DNA of 37,297 bases, from contig BFEA01000024.1 in the NCBI GenBank assembly GCA_003427395.1, positions 577,044 through 614,340 on the forward strand. Reading direction: 5' to 3'. Below, piece by piece: positions 1 to 10,156 of this stretch. The notes under the pieces were generated by a model, which saw nothing but the letters and a program-made list of their open reading frames with translations, did no database searches and had not been told where the DNA came from. Source of the stretch: Chara braunii. Taxonomy: Eukaryota > Streptophyta > Charophyceae > Charales > Characeae. Made by a program: the position numbers and the translations under genes. Positions within the stretch are counted from its first letter, which is position 1, and each line of letters opens with the position of its first letter.

Positions 1-882
1 AAGAAAGAAGAAGGGTGAAGGAGGAGAAAGAGAAGGGAGATTGGCGAGGAAGAAGGTGTCGGCAGCCATAGCCAATCAGAGGGTTGACCGGAGCGTTGAC
101 CGGGGTTTGACCACATTGACCAAGCGTTGACCAAGGCGTTGACCGGAGCTGCTGACCACGATTTTGACCAAGCTGGAGCTGGTATAATCTCGCCGAGCCC
201 TCAGCCTATGCCCTCGCCCTATGGATGTGCACTCACCCTATGGTACTTGCTGAGTCTGAGTCTGTCTGTCTCTTCTTTCTGCATTGAGTCTCTTCTGTCC
301 AGGTGATAGGACTCCGTTTATGAAGGATAGGGCCTCGTTGACTAAACCCACACGGGCTGAGTAAGGCAAAAGACTGTGTCTGACGACTCGACTGTCCCGG
401 AGGACACGAACCCTCCCAAGGACCGGTACTGACCGGCGGGCTGCTCGGTGTGGCACGGTAGGCCCCAAATCCGAGCTGTGGGCTGCACAATGGGCCATCT
501 ACGTTTTTAGAGAACCTGCTGATCATGTCGTCCTGTCTGCGACGTTAAAGAATTCTTGAGGAGTTACGGGGGATCTCCTTAAATGCCTCCTGATCAGCAA
601 CAAGTTTTGTAGTGACGGCTGTAGTTTAGAGTCTAGGCTAGTGCCCCTAGTTGACAGGGTCTGAACCAGAGTGAAAGTCGGGTGGGTTTGACCGCAGGTG
701 CTGGGCATCTGGGTCTGGATTGCAAGGACTGTGGTTGCGAAAGCTTCCGTCGGCCGTGGTAATCTGGCTGGAACAAAGGGTAGGATTCTGTAGTCCTTAG
801 AGAGTCGGTTAGTCTTAAAGTTAAGCCGGGGGAGAGTCTAAGTGGTGAGGAGTGGAACCGTTATGGTTGTGCACCTATCACC
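1..882 (+). other. Element A 5' leader with TTGACC-rich array
   Basis: Noncoding leader before the gag start at 883. No PBS is visible, so it lies upstream of the window. The start is GAA/GAG-rich and contains GCCATAGC at about 66-73. At about 84-175 a degenerate array of TTGACC/TTGACCG units follows, as in the leader of element B. Minus-strand open frames in this stretch have no recognisable domains and I do not treat them as genes. The bases just before the start codon (GTGCACC...TCACCATGG) are conserved in B, which supports the chosen start. Confidence 0.7.
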
Positions 883-2833
883 ATGGTTGACACGCGTACA
901 GGAAAGTGCACTTCCCCTTATACCGCGGAAGAAGAGGCAAAGGCCGCCGCCATCCTGAAAGAGAGAAAAGAGAGGAAGGAGGCCAAGAAGAAGGCCTTGA
1001 TGGAGGAACAGGCGGCGAAGATGAAAAAGATTGAGGAGGAGATGGCCAGAGAGAAGGAGAGATTAAAGAAAGAAGAAGAAGAAAAACTCAACGCGGTGGA
1101 AGAGGAGGAAGAGGTAGAAGAAGAGCCATTGGAGAGGAGAAGAAGAGAACAAAAGAGGGGAATTCAGTGGGACAAAAGATGACCAGTTAGAGAAAAAGAT
1201 CACAGAGTGGGTGGCGAATTTATCCCTGGGAGAAGAAGAAGAAGCGTTAATGTATGTACCCAGGGAAGAGCAGGAGGCGGCCATAAAGGCGTGGGAGGCA
1301 GAAGAGGTTCCACTCAAGCGACATGCCATTGAGGATGAGACGAGGATGGAGTGGAAGCTACGGCTCATGAGGGAGAGAAAAAGGAGAATGGAAGCAGTGA
1401 GCCAGGCAGCAAAGGAGTTGGAGGAAGTAAAAAAGCAGAAAGACCAGATGGCGGTACAGGTGGACCTCCTGGGTAAGATGGAAATCATGGCGAGGAATAT
1501 CGAACGCCTGACATCAGCTCAGGAAGAGCAATATCAGTTTATTAGAAGTCAGGGCATTGCCTTGCGTTCGATACGATTGGGATTCACAGAATTTGCGCGG
1601 GAGTTAGTGGTACAAGTGGGATCAGAAGTGAAAGTCCGCCTAGACAGTACAAAGCGCTATTGCACCGGTGCCATAGAGGAGGAAGTACCCCCGCGTAGGG
1701 AGCCCGTCAAAGTCAAGTTCCCCGATTCCTACAGTGGAAAGAAGGAGGAGAACTTTGACAACTGGGAGGCTAATATAAAGACCTACGTGCACTTGCAAAA
1801 GGTTTCCCTAGATGAGCATGTTCTAGTTGCCATTTACGCGCTAAAGGAGGAGGCCGCCAATTTTGCACGTTCCCTAGTTCGCACTGCGAATTGCAACGAG
1901 GATGTAGTTGCTTACTCCGCGTTTACTCCCCTCGCCGATTTCCTTAAGTTGTTGCGCGAACGATTCGCAGATGTTTCGTGCAGTGTCAAAGCCTCTGATA
2001 AGTTGCACACTATCCACTCTCGTCAGTGGAGGAGTGCCAGAGCACTCAAAGGAGTAATGGACGAGTTGGTGGTTGTTCCTGACCATGGGGTCACAAAGAC
2101 CCAACTGGTCAACCTCTTCTACCGGGCTATGCCCGAATCGTTATGCGGGCACTTCTTTGAGAAGAGCCAACAACTTACCATGACCTATGACGCATTGAGC
2201 AGGGAAGTGGTATCTTTTGAAGCACGGTCCATGTCAGTGTCCACTTTCTGGCATAAGGACCTTGACAAAGCGAAGCAGTGGAAGGGTCACACTATTTCTG
2301 GGCAGATCAAGTTCAAGGACCGTTTGCTCCTTACGTTAGATGAAGGTAGTGTTGAGGAAGTCCCCTACGAGCAGATAGAGTGGGGGCTAGAGGAGGAGGA
2401 GGAGGACAGTAGCGCTAGTCAGGGGAGGACTTACGCTGCTGTCGCGGCCAGAGGGAGGCCGCAAGGAAGAGGAGGAGGCCAGGGCCAAGGGGGTCGGGCC
2501 TCAAGTGGCCGTTTCCAGGTCGATCAGGGGTTTGGCGGTAGAGGAGGAAACCGCCAAGCGGGAGGAAGGGGTAAAGGTCCCCCGCAAAACCGTTCTGGCA
2601 ACCGTTCACCTAATAGGGGTAATAGGTCACCCTATAGGAGAGGTGGTTGGCACCCAGGTCTGCCACAGGGCCGACCTTGGGAGGATTTGGGCCTGGACCA
2701 GCGCGTCTGGCAGCAGCGTGTGGATCAGGGGCAGTGCGTATTTTGCGGTGACCCTGGCCACATCATTCGATATTGTCCAAAGTATAGAGAGGCCCGATGG
2801 GCTGCCCAACAGGCAAAAGGCAGCCGTCGGTAG
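883..2833 (+). pseudogene. gag: Gag polyprotein of element A (frameshifted)
   Basis: Structural protein that packages element RNA into virus-like particles in the cytoplasm. Starts at ATG 883 (MVDTRTGKCTSPY); the same context and a similar N-terminus occur in B. The N-terminal ~100 residues are a Glu/Lys/Arg-rich coiled coil. Around 1140-1172 the frame changes from 1 to 2, so the reading frame is broken; the rest runs to the TAG at 2831-2833. The capsid-like part covers roughly 1730-2290. An Arg/Gly-rich nucleic-acid-binding stretch lies at 2430-2680. A CCHC zinc knuckle, CVFCGDPGHIIRYC (C-x2-C-x4-H-x4-C), is encoded near 2735-2780. The break lies elsewhere than the one in B gag, so the two lesions are independent. 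Confidence 0.9.
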
Positions 2834-2913
2834 GGGTTGCAACTGCCCCTACCATAAGGCCATGTGGGGAAACGAGCGCGAGCCGGCAAGAAACTCCCAC
2901 ACCACATGAGCCT

Positions 2914-3477
2914 ATGGTAGAGGTTGCAGGCCGGTGCCTGGATAGTTGTCCAGAGACTGCTTGTGTTAGGGTCTCTTTAGGCACCTCCTTCACAGGCGTG
3001 GCTGACGAGTTATAGGAGAGAAAGCCCGTCCGGGCCAAGATGAAGAAAGAGAGTAAGGGACATCTAGTTTTGGTAGATGTAGAGGTCTTTAGAAGTAGAG
3101 TAGGAGCCCTTATAGATTCAGCGGCTACCCGCAGTTACATTAGCCATAGGGCGCTGAAGAAGCTGAGGCTAAACTTGAAAGTCCAGAAACTGGAAGACCC
3201 CATAGTTAGTGTCCTCGCGGACAACCGCACTATGGGATTTGAGGACTACGTAGAGGGAGTCCAGGTGTATTTCCGCCTAGAGAAAGATGGGAAGGTGGAG
3301 AAAGTTCTCCATTCCCTGACTCTCCTCGTACAGGACGACCTTCCTTTCGATATAGTCCTAGGTATGGACTGGGGAGAGGCAGCAGGGGCCACACTCCACC
3401 TGAGAGAGCATGAGTGTAGGCTCCCTAGTCCAACAGGCGAGGATAAGAATGCCCGTTTGTTCCATGCGTCTGTGTAG
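2914..3477 (+). pseudogene. pro: Aspartic protease of element A (N-terminus of pol)
   Basis: Retropepsin-like protease that matures Gag and Pol. The pol frame (frame 1) differs from the gag frame (frame 2). It has its own ATG at 2914 (MVEVAG), 80 nt after the gag stop; B has the equivalent ATG at 32632. An in-frame TAG at 3013-3015 is absent from B. The active-site motif reads ALIDSAATRSYIS, where B has the canonical DSGAT, so Gly next to the catalytic Asp is replaced by Ala. The second family motif, IVLGMDWG, is present at about 3355. The frame ends at 3477 because one base is missing relative to B, which continues straight into RT. Confidence 0.87.
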
Positions 3478-3527
3478 ACAATACCCTGGCACATTGTTGT
3501 CTCAGTGCTCCTGCGTTCACACGACTA

Positions 3528-4331
3528 GTGAAAAACGAGAAATTAGAGGAGCAGGTTTTCGTAGTTTACGTAAGGCCTGTCACTGAGCCTAAGGAGGAGA
3601 AGCCCATTGACCCAGCTATTGCCAAGCTGCTGGAAGAATTCAAGGATTTAGTTGAACCGCCGACAGGAGTAGTACCACGGCCCATCCAACATCGCATTGA
3701 GATTGAGCCTGGCAGTAGGACTCCCAAAGGAGCGGTGTATAGAATGTCCCCGCGGGAGTTGGAGGAGTTATGCAAGCAGTTAGACGAGCTCCTAGAAAAG
3801 GGTTGGATTAAGCCCAGTTCATCTCCATTCGGAGCACCTGTTCTATTTGTCCCCAAGAAGGAGGGAGAACTCAGAATGTGCATAGACTATAGGGGTCTTA
3901 ATGCTATCACTGTGAAGAATGTAGAGCCGCTGCCCCGTATAGATGATCTGTTAGACTGGGTGCAGGGATGCAAGTACTTTTCGAAGATAGACTTGAAGTA
4001 CGGATATCATCAGATAGAGGTCCATCATGATGATCAGTATAAGACCGCGTTCCGGACTAGGTATTGGCACTATGAGTTTATAGTCATGCCCTTTGGACTA
4101 ACCAACACGCCATCGACTTTTCAGCGTTGTATGAATGACATGTTTAGGCCGTGGTTAGATAGGTTTGTAGTAGTGTATCTAGATGACATTCTAGTTTTTA
4201 GCAAGACCCTCCAAGAGCACCAGGGTCATCTCAGGCAGGTCTTGGAGAAGCTGAGAGAGGCTAACTTCAAGATCAACCCCAAGAAGTGCGAGTGGGCAAA
4301 GACCCAAGTTTTGTACTCAGGCCACGTCTAA
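3528..4331 (+). pseudogene. pol: Reverse transcriptase domain of element A
   Basis: RNA-dependent DNA polymerase of a Ty3/gypsy pol. Visible motifs in order: [42 protein letters not shown] (motif A with its Asp), MPFGLTNTPSTFQ (motif B) and YLDDILVFS (motif C with both catalytic Asp). The palm motifs are intact, unlike B, where motif C has become YLDN. The frame stops at TAA 4329-4331 in the middle of the thumb/connection region; B is open there. Further on, at 4424-4470, one base is lost and one is gained relative to B, with local stops between, before the frame resumes. Confidence 0.93.
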
Positions 4332-5771
4332 AACGGAGACGGCATTAAGCCAAAGGATAGCAAAATCGCAGCGATTAGAGATTGGCCTACGCCTCGCACG
4401 CTGACAGAGTTGCGATCGTTTTAGGCCTAGCGAACTACTACAGGAAGTTTGTGAGAAACTTTCTCTACCATCGCTGCGCCCCTTCGCAGATTGCTAAGGA
4501 AAGAAACAATCCGGAAGTGGGATAAGGACTGCACGTCTGCCATGAAGAAATTGAAGCAGGCGTTGATAGAGTATCCAGTCCTTAAAGTCGCCGATCCGTC
4601 CTTACGTTTCGTCGTTACCACTGACGCAAGCCAGTATGGCATAGGTGTTGTACTACAGCAAGACGATGGCAACAAATATAGATCCGTAGAGTTCATGTCT
4701 GTTAGGATGCCTTCAGAGAAGGTAGCGACATCCACCTACGAGAGGGAACTCTACGCTCTCAGGCAAGCGTTAGAACATTGGAAGCACTACTTGCTTGGGA
4801 GGCACTTCAAAGTGTATTCATACCATGAAACTCTGAGGTGGTTGAAGACACAGGCCAAGATGACACCTAAGTTGACTAGGTGGGCTGCAGAGATAGACCA
4901 GTACGACTTTGAGCTCAAGCCAGTTAAGGGCAAGTATAATGTAGTTGCGGATGCTCTAAGTAGGAGGTCAGACTACTTTGGGGCGATAGTCCATTATTTG
5001 GATATAGGAAAAGACCTGCAACAGAAAGTTAGAGAAGCATATGCGCAGGATCCTATCTATAGCGACCTTCTTAAGAGAGTAAAGGAGGCCCAAGAAACTG
5101 AACCACATTACCGCGCTACAGAGGGTTTGTTATTTGAGAAGACTGATGTAGTAGACCGCTTGTGCATCCCCAACAATGAAGAGATTCGTAGCTTGATCTT
5201 AGGGGAATGTCACGATAGAGAAGGACACTTCGGTTGGCAAAAGACCTTAGCCAATCTGATGCGCACGTACACTTGGCCAGGGATGAAAAATGACTGCATA
5301 GAATATGTCCCCAGTTGTAAAGTGTGCCAGAGGAACAAGACCACCACGCGTGCCCCTCTAGGTCTTCTCAGACCCCTGCCTATTCCTGACCAGCCCAGGG
5401 ATTCAGTGTCCATTGATTTCATGGACACCGGTGTCAAGAGTAGGCATAGTAAGAGCCGAGTCATGGTCATAGTAGATAGATTTAGCAAGTATGCAGTTTT
5501 TGTTCCGTTGCCTGCGGTGGCACGTACAGAGTTAGTAGTTCAGAAGTTCTTTGATCATTGGGTCAGCAAACACGGGATTCCGTTGTCTATAGTTAGCGAT
5601 AGAGACACCCGGTTCACTAGTCAGAACTGGCAGGAGTTGATGAGAGTATATGGCTCCAAGCTGCTGATGTCATCAAACCGTCATCCAGAGACTAACGGTC
5701 AGACTGAGCAAATGAATAAGCTCCTACAGCAAGTTCTGAGAATGTACATTAGACCTGATCAGACTAACTAG
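4332..5771 (+). pseudogene. pol: RNase H and integrase core of element A
   Basis: Open from about 4491. RNase H degrades the RNA strand of the hybrid: the first Asp is in VVTTDASQYG, and a Glu lies in the YERELYALRQAL helix. The third acidic site reads VYSYHETLRWL where B has SDHETL, so a catalytic Asp has become Tyr. Integrase follows: the zinc-binding HHCC region (GHFGWQKT ... CKVCQRN) at about 5215-5335, then the core with Asp in VSIDFMDTG, Asp in IVSDRDTRF and Glu in HPETNGQTEQ, all present. The frame ends at TAG 5769-5771 where B has a Trp codon, so a TGG-to-TAG nonsense change is likely. Confidence 0.92.
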
Positions 5772-6504
5772 GATGATATGCTCCCAAAAGTAGCCAGTGC
5801 CTACAATAACAGCATGCACCTGTCCACGTGTCGCACTCCCAACGAGTTACACAAGTCCTTTAGACCACGTCGACCGTTTGACGGACTTAACCGGGATCAG
5901 ACTCATAGGCTACCGCCCCGACACTAGGGAGTTTGCGTTACAGCACGAGAAGGAGTTAGCTACCGTTGTTGAGAACCTCAGGAAGGCCCATCATAGGATG
6001 ATAGAGCAAGCCAATAAGCATCGTCGCCCGTCACAGTTTCAAGTAGGCGACTTAGTCTGGGTCAAGTCTAAGGAGTTCGCCCCTGAGGAGAATATCTCGC
6101 AAAAGTTATTGCCTGCGTATAGAGGATCGTGGCCAGTTCTAGAAGTTAAGGGCGGAGAGGATGGGCCATCCTACACAATAGAGATTCCAGCGCATCTCCA
6201 CACCTACCCTGTATTTCATGCATCAAAGTTGTTGTCGTGTGTCACAAGTCAACAGTTTCCCTCTAGAAGGTCCATGATCCCTCCGGATATGAATGGAAGA
6301 TACGACATTGACGGCATTGTAGGTGAGGATATATTCAGAACAGGAGGTAGAGGTCGTCCTCAGAAACAGTACAAGGTTCGATTCGCCTATCAGGAACCTG
6401 AAGACGACCGCTGGTTTACAAGAACTGAACTTCTAGAAACAGCTCCCGACGTAGTCAGGGCCTACGAAAGAGATAGAAAGGGTAAAGGTCCTGCCTTGGA
6501 CTGA
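5772..6504 (+). pseudogene. pol: Integrase C-terminus with chromodomain-like tail, element A
   Basis: Continues the integrase in the old frame to about 5920, where one extra C relative to B moves it into frame 1. It then runs open to TGA 6502-6504. The segment QVGDLVWVKSKEFAPEENIS followed by GPSYTIEIPAHLHTYPVFH is the usual integrase C-terminal beta-barrel (GPY/F-like) region of Ty3/gypsy. The last ~60 residues (QYKVRFAYQEPEDDRWF followed by a helix ending APDVVRAYER) have the layout of a divergent chromodomain: strand, acidic turn, Trp, C-terminal helix. Assignment as a chromodomain is by pattern only. In known chromoviruses this tail directs insertion into particular chromatin. Confidence 0.85.
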
Positions 6505-6531
6505 CAGATTCTCGGAGGACCTCGAATTTAA

Positions 6532-6542
6532 GCCGGCGGGAG
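6532..6542 (+). other. Polypurine-tract-like site of element A
   Basis: GCCGGCGGGAG lies immediately before the LTR start TGAAACGG. It sits where the plus-strand primer site of an LTR retrotransposon belongs. It is only partly purine; B has ACAGCGGGAG in the same position. Confidence 0.6.
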
Positions 6543-7520
6543 TGAAACGGTTTCCACCTTTGCAGAGGCATATGCAGATCCCGGGGTTTGATCCCCAGAC
6601 CTTACCTCACCCATGTATAGTATCGAGTTGACCCTTGAGTGCTTGAACCCGTGACCTGNGTTTTATGAGTTGTTGTTTGTCTGTCGTAGGACTGTGTGGA
6701 CATAGGGATTCGATCTGTAGACCTGTCGAGTAGAGGTCTTAGACAGNTCCAGAAGTATTAGCTGTAGATGTTCCGAAGGGTCAAAGTCGTAGCTGCTACA
6801 GTCCTGAAGAGGCAAGGTCGTAGCTGCTACAGTACTGAAAGGCCAAGTCCACGGTCTTCCGGAAGGTCCGGAAGTGGCCTTTCGAGTTTTCCTCTCACGT
6901 TTTCCACAGAAGGCCAGAGGCAAGTGGGCAAGTGGTGCGTCCAACTTCGCTTAGTCAGCGGTACCCAGTCCCAGTCTCACTTTGCACAGTCAGCAAGTAC
7001 CAAGGGGGACTGTGTGCACCATGGGCCCGGTGGAAAGAGGCAGACCAACGAGTTACATAAGTATAAATCAGGAGGCAGCGCACAGCCATTCATTGATTCC
7101 TGCGGAAGCCATGCGGAAGCGCTGCCACGGTGACTTGTGCGAGGTGGTCTGCAGAGGAGCCTGAAGTCGAAGTGGGCTGAAGGGTTAGCGCNGCCATAGC
7201 TGCTTGTAGNGTNGAGTTAGCTGGCGGCCATAGCTGCCATAGTTANTAGTAGGTGTGCATTCATGTGTGTNCAGAGTGTGTGCGTGGGGTATCCAGGGTG
7301 ATCNGGAGTTGAAGNGTGAAGCGAACAGTGGTGTTGGACACAGAGACAAGAGTTGCGATGTGTGGGTGCTGATGCACCATAGCCTGTTTGAAGNGAGCTT
7401 GCATCTGAACTGTGTCTTGGTTTCCATATCTTCGAGCTTTGAGTTGGGCGCTATGCGCCAGTGTGATTCACCATCTGTTTGTATGCATGTGAAGTGACGA
7501 AGTATGCGAGTCTGATTGCA
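6543..7520 (+). repeat. 3' LTR of element A
   Basis: Starts TGAAACGGTTTCCACC right after the purine tract and ends GTCTGATTGCA. Both ends match the B LTR, which fixes the boundaries. Internally it is much diverged from B. B-box-like GATTYGATCY words lie near 6587 and 6707, and a TATA-box-like TATAAATCA is at 7062-7070. GCCATAGC words occur at 7193-7200 and 7226-7233. Ten isolated N bases fall inside (6659, 6747, 7192, 7210, 7213, 7246, 7271, 7304, 7315, 7394), so its exact sequence is uncertain. The next five bases are TCTGT; the left target duplicate is outside the window. Confidence 0.88.
7062..7070 (+). promoter_or_regulatory. TATA box of element A LTR
   Basis: TATAAATCA followed by GGAGGCAGCG aligns with TATAAATAAAGAGGCAGCG in both B LTRs, so it is the Pol II core promoter of the family. 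Transcription would start roughly 30 bp downstream. Confidence 0.65.
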
Positions 7521-7522
7521 TC

Positions 7523-7667
7523 TGTGACACCCTCTTTAACTTCTCAAAGTGAAAACGTGGTCGTGCATGATGCTGTCCCAGCAACCGCTTGGGGCTAGGA
7601 CTGCATTTGCAATGAACCCAATCTGAAGATAAGCTCGTCAATGTCGGAACACAGAATCACAGCGCAG
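7523..7667 (-). repeat. Distal part of probable 3' LTR of element F, left of LINE1
   Basis: No gene seen. The 14-bp LINE1 target duplication (7654-7667 and 11948-11961) shows that this stretch and 11962 onward were one sequence before the LINE inserted. Read on the minus strand, the joined sequence follows the pol C-terminus of F and ends GGTGTCACA here. Together the two parts are about 1.1 kb, similar to the A and B LTRs. LTR identity is inferred from position and length; no second copy is available to prove it. Confidence 0.45.
7654..7667. repeat. LINE1 target-site duplication, left copy
   Basis: GAATCACAGCGCAG, identical to 11948-11961 and directly next to the poly(T) run. Duplications of 7-20 bp are the mark of target-primed reverse transcription. 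Confidence 0.93.
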
Positions 7668-7668
7668 G

Positions 7669-7697
7669 TTTTTTTTTTTTTTGTTTGTTTTTTTTTT
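7669..7697 (-). other. Poly(A) tail of LINE1
   Basis: Interrupted T run on the plus strand, that is a poly(A) tail on the minus strand, directly beside the target-site duplication. It marks the 3' end of the element. Confidence 0.9.
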
Positions 7698-8057
7698 GAC
7701 AAAACAGGTCCTTATGGTCTGGCTCCTTTCCATTCTCGGGAACGTCAGCCCGGTTACTATTCCCCCGGCAAGTCAAAGGATTTACTACACTCATGCTTCC
7801 ATCCGTCAGGCCGAAGGATCCCTGACCAGCATTGATTTCTCCTGCTAAGGAGGATTGACTGTCAGCTTGCCCATGTCGCTTGTTCCTCTCAGGCTTCTAT
7901 TCGGAGCCTATCAAATAATTCCTTGCACAATGAGAACAGCGAAAGGGTCCGCTACAAGCTATGTTGTTTGTCATTGTACTTCTCTGTGTACCCTATGAGT
8001 ACTGTTGTTGATCGCAGTTCCGACCCTTCTGCCAGGTAGCATGGTGAGGCCCAATAG

Positions 8058-9438
8058 TCATTGTGGTATAGCCTGGTACCATTTCTTCCATCTCAATCTG
8101 TTATCTACTATCGTAGCCACCTTGCCCTTCAGCAGCCATTCTCTCTCGAATGTCTGCTTCCTGGTTGCATGTCTTTCTGGTGTGTGTTGCGTAGAGGTCG
8201 CTATTCTCCGCCATCTGCTCCTGATTTCCTTCTCTGCCATGCTCAGTAGTAGAGACCACATTTCTTCCTTTGCCACCTCTGTTCCCTCAATTGTCCGGGT
8301 GCACCTGCGCTTCCATATTACCCACAGTGCCAATTTCCTGAGCAGGAGGAACCAGACTTCCCTGCTGCCCTTGATGTTGCTGGGAGTGTTAGATAGCAGT
8401 AAGATGGAGAGGGTAGGGATGTTGGGGGGGAGGTGTTGAGAACAGGGTCGACCACAGCTCCCAGATCTTCTTCCAGATCCATGTTGCTTCTGGACAAGAT
8501 AGGAGGCAGTGGGGGATGTCCTCGGGTGAGTTGTGCTTGCACATTGAGCAGCATTCCGAGCTCTCTGGGTCAGAATGCTTCCTTCTTGCACGTAGCCATT
8601 GGTTGACGGGAAGGGTTGTTTGTGCTATCAGCTATTGCATGCTGCGTATTCGGTTTGGGCGGATAAGAAGGTATTTAGTCCATGAGATGGTGATGGGGGT
8701 CGCAGGGTCAAGGTGAAGGATGGTTCTCCACTTCTCCGCCAGCCTTGGGTTCGGGTCAGTGGATTTTAGTCCGAGGTTATAGCCGAACTTTACATCATAT
8801 TCCGTTATCGCCCTTGGATTACCAGTGGTGCCCAGGTCACATATCCACTCCTTTGGGTCGAATTCTAGGTCCTCGATGCTGAGTTCCGCCTGGAAGATGA
8901 GCCAGGGTTTCTTGTGTGAGACTCTAACCTTCCTTAGCAAGAAGGTTTCAATTTGTTCATGTTGTGGCGCTTTGTTTAGGGCCTCTAGTTTGTATAGGTT
9001 ATGTCTGGCGATGGGGTAGGAAATGAAGTTGGCCTGGTAGTTAGTTGGGTGCGGTTTGGACATGAACCGGCAGTCTCTTGTTGGCAGGGACTGTGCGGTG
9101 AGTAACCCCCAGTCGCCTGGTTTCCACGTGTGTGTTTCTTTTAGGAGGGTCGTCCATGAGGGGGGGATGTTGTGGTGAATTTTCGATAGGCTGCTGGACA
9201 GCGAGTGACAACCCTTTAGGGTGGTGCGCTGATCCTGTTCGTTAAGCCACTCTTGTCGGTCTTCGGACTGCAAATGTTTGATCTGCCATACACCTCGTTC
9301 TACCCATGAAAGCCATCTGCGGTCTTTGGGTCGGAAGGTCCAGGGCTCGCCCTCTGTGCTTTTAATCCAAGGATTGCAGAACAGGGGCTGTCTTATGACT
9401 TCCTCTTTGTTGCACGGAGAGCCTTTCTTTTTTGGCAA
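8058..9438 (-). pseudogene. LINE1 C-terminal region with zf-RVT zinc finger
   Basis: Post-RT part of the LINE ORF2 protein. Residues from 9438 down (LSWVERGVWQIKHL, FLLRKVRVSHKKPW, ITEYDVKFGYNL) are similar to LINE Y (28324 onward) and LINE X. At about 8550-8480 another frame encodes ECCSMCKHNSPEDIPHCLLSC, a C-x2-C ... H-x4-C cluster typical of the zf-RVT domain at the end of many plant LINE ORF2 proteins. Downstream, LALWVIWKRRC is the usual closing helix. Frame changes near 8632 and 9440 break the protein. The last ~350 bp before the poly(A) are 3' UTR with no gene. Confidence 0.85.
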
Positions 9439-9447
9439 GAGTCGGCG

Positions 9448-10029
9448 CTAGGCTTTCAGGATCGGTGACCAGTAGGGGTTGGTTGTGGTGGAGGGATGAG
9501 AGGGTGTTGTGGGATGAGTTCTCCTTGTCGATCTCCCTGATTTGATTTGCCATTCCCTTGCCATGATCCAAAAGAGGCCCCTCATGTTCGGTGGGGAAGC
9601 TACCGGTGCCAAATTCCTTATGCTGTCTAGCGCCATCTTGGTCCACAGGAGGGCATGCTTTGTTAGGATTTTGATTATCCATTTCATTTGGAGGGTGGTC
9701 GCTTCCTGTTTCGGGTCGATGGTGCCTAGTTCTCCTTCGTGTGGTTTCCTAATGACGATTTGCCAGGCTACTTTGTTTAGGCATGTGGTTCTGTCGGGGT
9801 CTCCAGTCCACAGGTAGCATCTCGCTCTCGCTTTCAGCTTTTTCAGGTCATCATCGAGAGGGGACCATATGGAGGCCATGCACCACAGTGTTGAGAAAAC
9901 GGCCGCATTGATGATCAGCGCTCTCCCTAGCAGGGAGGCCTGGGCTTTCCTACAGGGGGCTAGACAAGTTATCGCTCTGGCAATCAAATTCTCCCCCATC
10001 CCTTGCCAAATATCATCTTTGTTTACCAT
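9448..10029 (-). pseudogene. LINE1 ORF2 post-RT (thumb/connection) segment
   Basis: Contains SLLGRALIINAAVFSTLWCM, RCYLWTGDP and LQMKWIIKILTK, which match LINE Y (27702-28232) segment by segment. In plant LINEs this lies between the RT palm and the zinc finger. It ends at a stop and frame change near 9448. No catalytic motif is expected here. Confidence 0.85.
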
Positions 10030-10156
10030 AATACCCAGGTACCGAAGAGCTTGGTCTCATGTGGACCATGACATTGGGGTGAGTAAGTCTGGGGGTTGGG
10101 GGGGGGGTGCCTTCTGCAAGCCACCATCCTTCAGTTTTCTCCCAGTTCACCTTCAT

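Larger units (their letters stand above)
1..7520 (+). mobile_element. Ty3/gypsy element A (5' LTR outside window)
   Basis: Order seen: leader, gag with CCHC knuckle, aspartic protease, RT, RNase H, integrase with a chromodomain-like tail, purine-rich tract, 3' LTR. RT before RNase H before integrase is the Ty3/gypsy (Metaviridae) order. It is the same family as element B (28767-37297): gag, pol and LTR ends align along their length, and both LTRs start TGAAA and end with GTCTGATTGCA. Against B, the coding part has at least three net frameshifts (about 1140-1172, 3470 and 5920), a compensating frameshift pair near 4424-4470, and in-frame stops at 3013, 4329 and 5769. It is therefore non-autonomous now. 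The window opens inside its leader. Confidence 0.93.

Noticed and set aside
1063-1488. Minus-strand Ser/Phe-rich open frame opposite A gag (and similar ones at 30538-31225)
   Set aside because: Shadow of the GAA/GAG-rich coiled-coil coding on the plus strand; low-complexity product, no domain.
2790-2833. Programmed -1 frameshift site at the end of gag
   Set aside because: The A-rich stretch here does not form a canonical X-XXY-YYZ heptamer in the gag frame, and B lacks it too.
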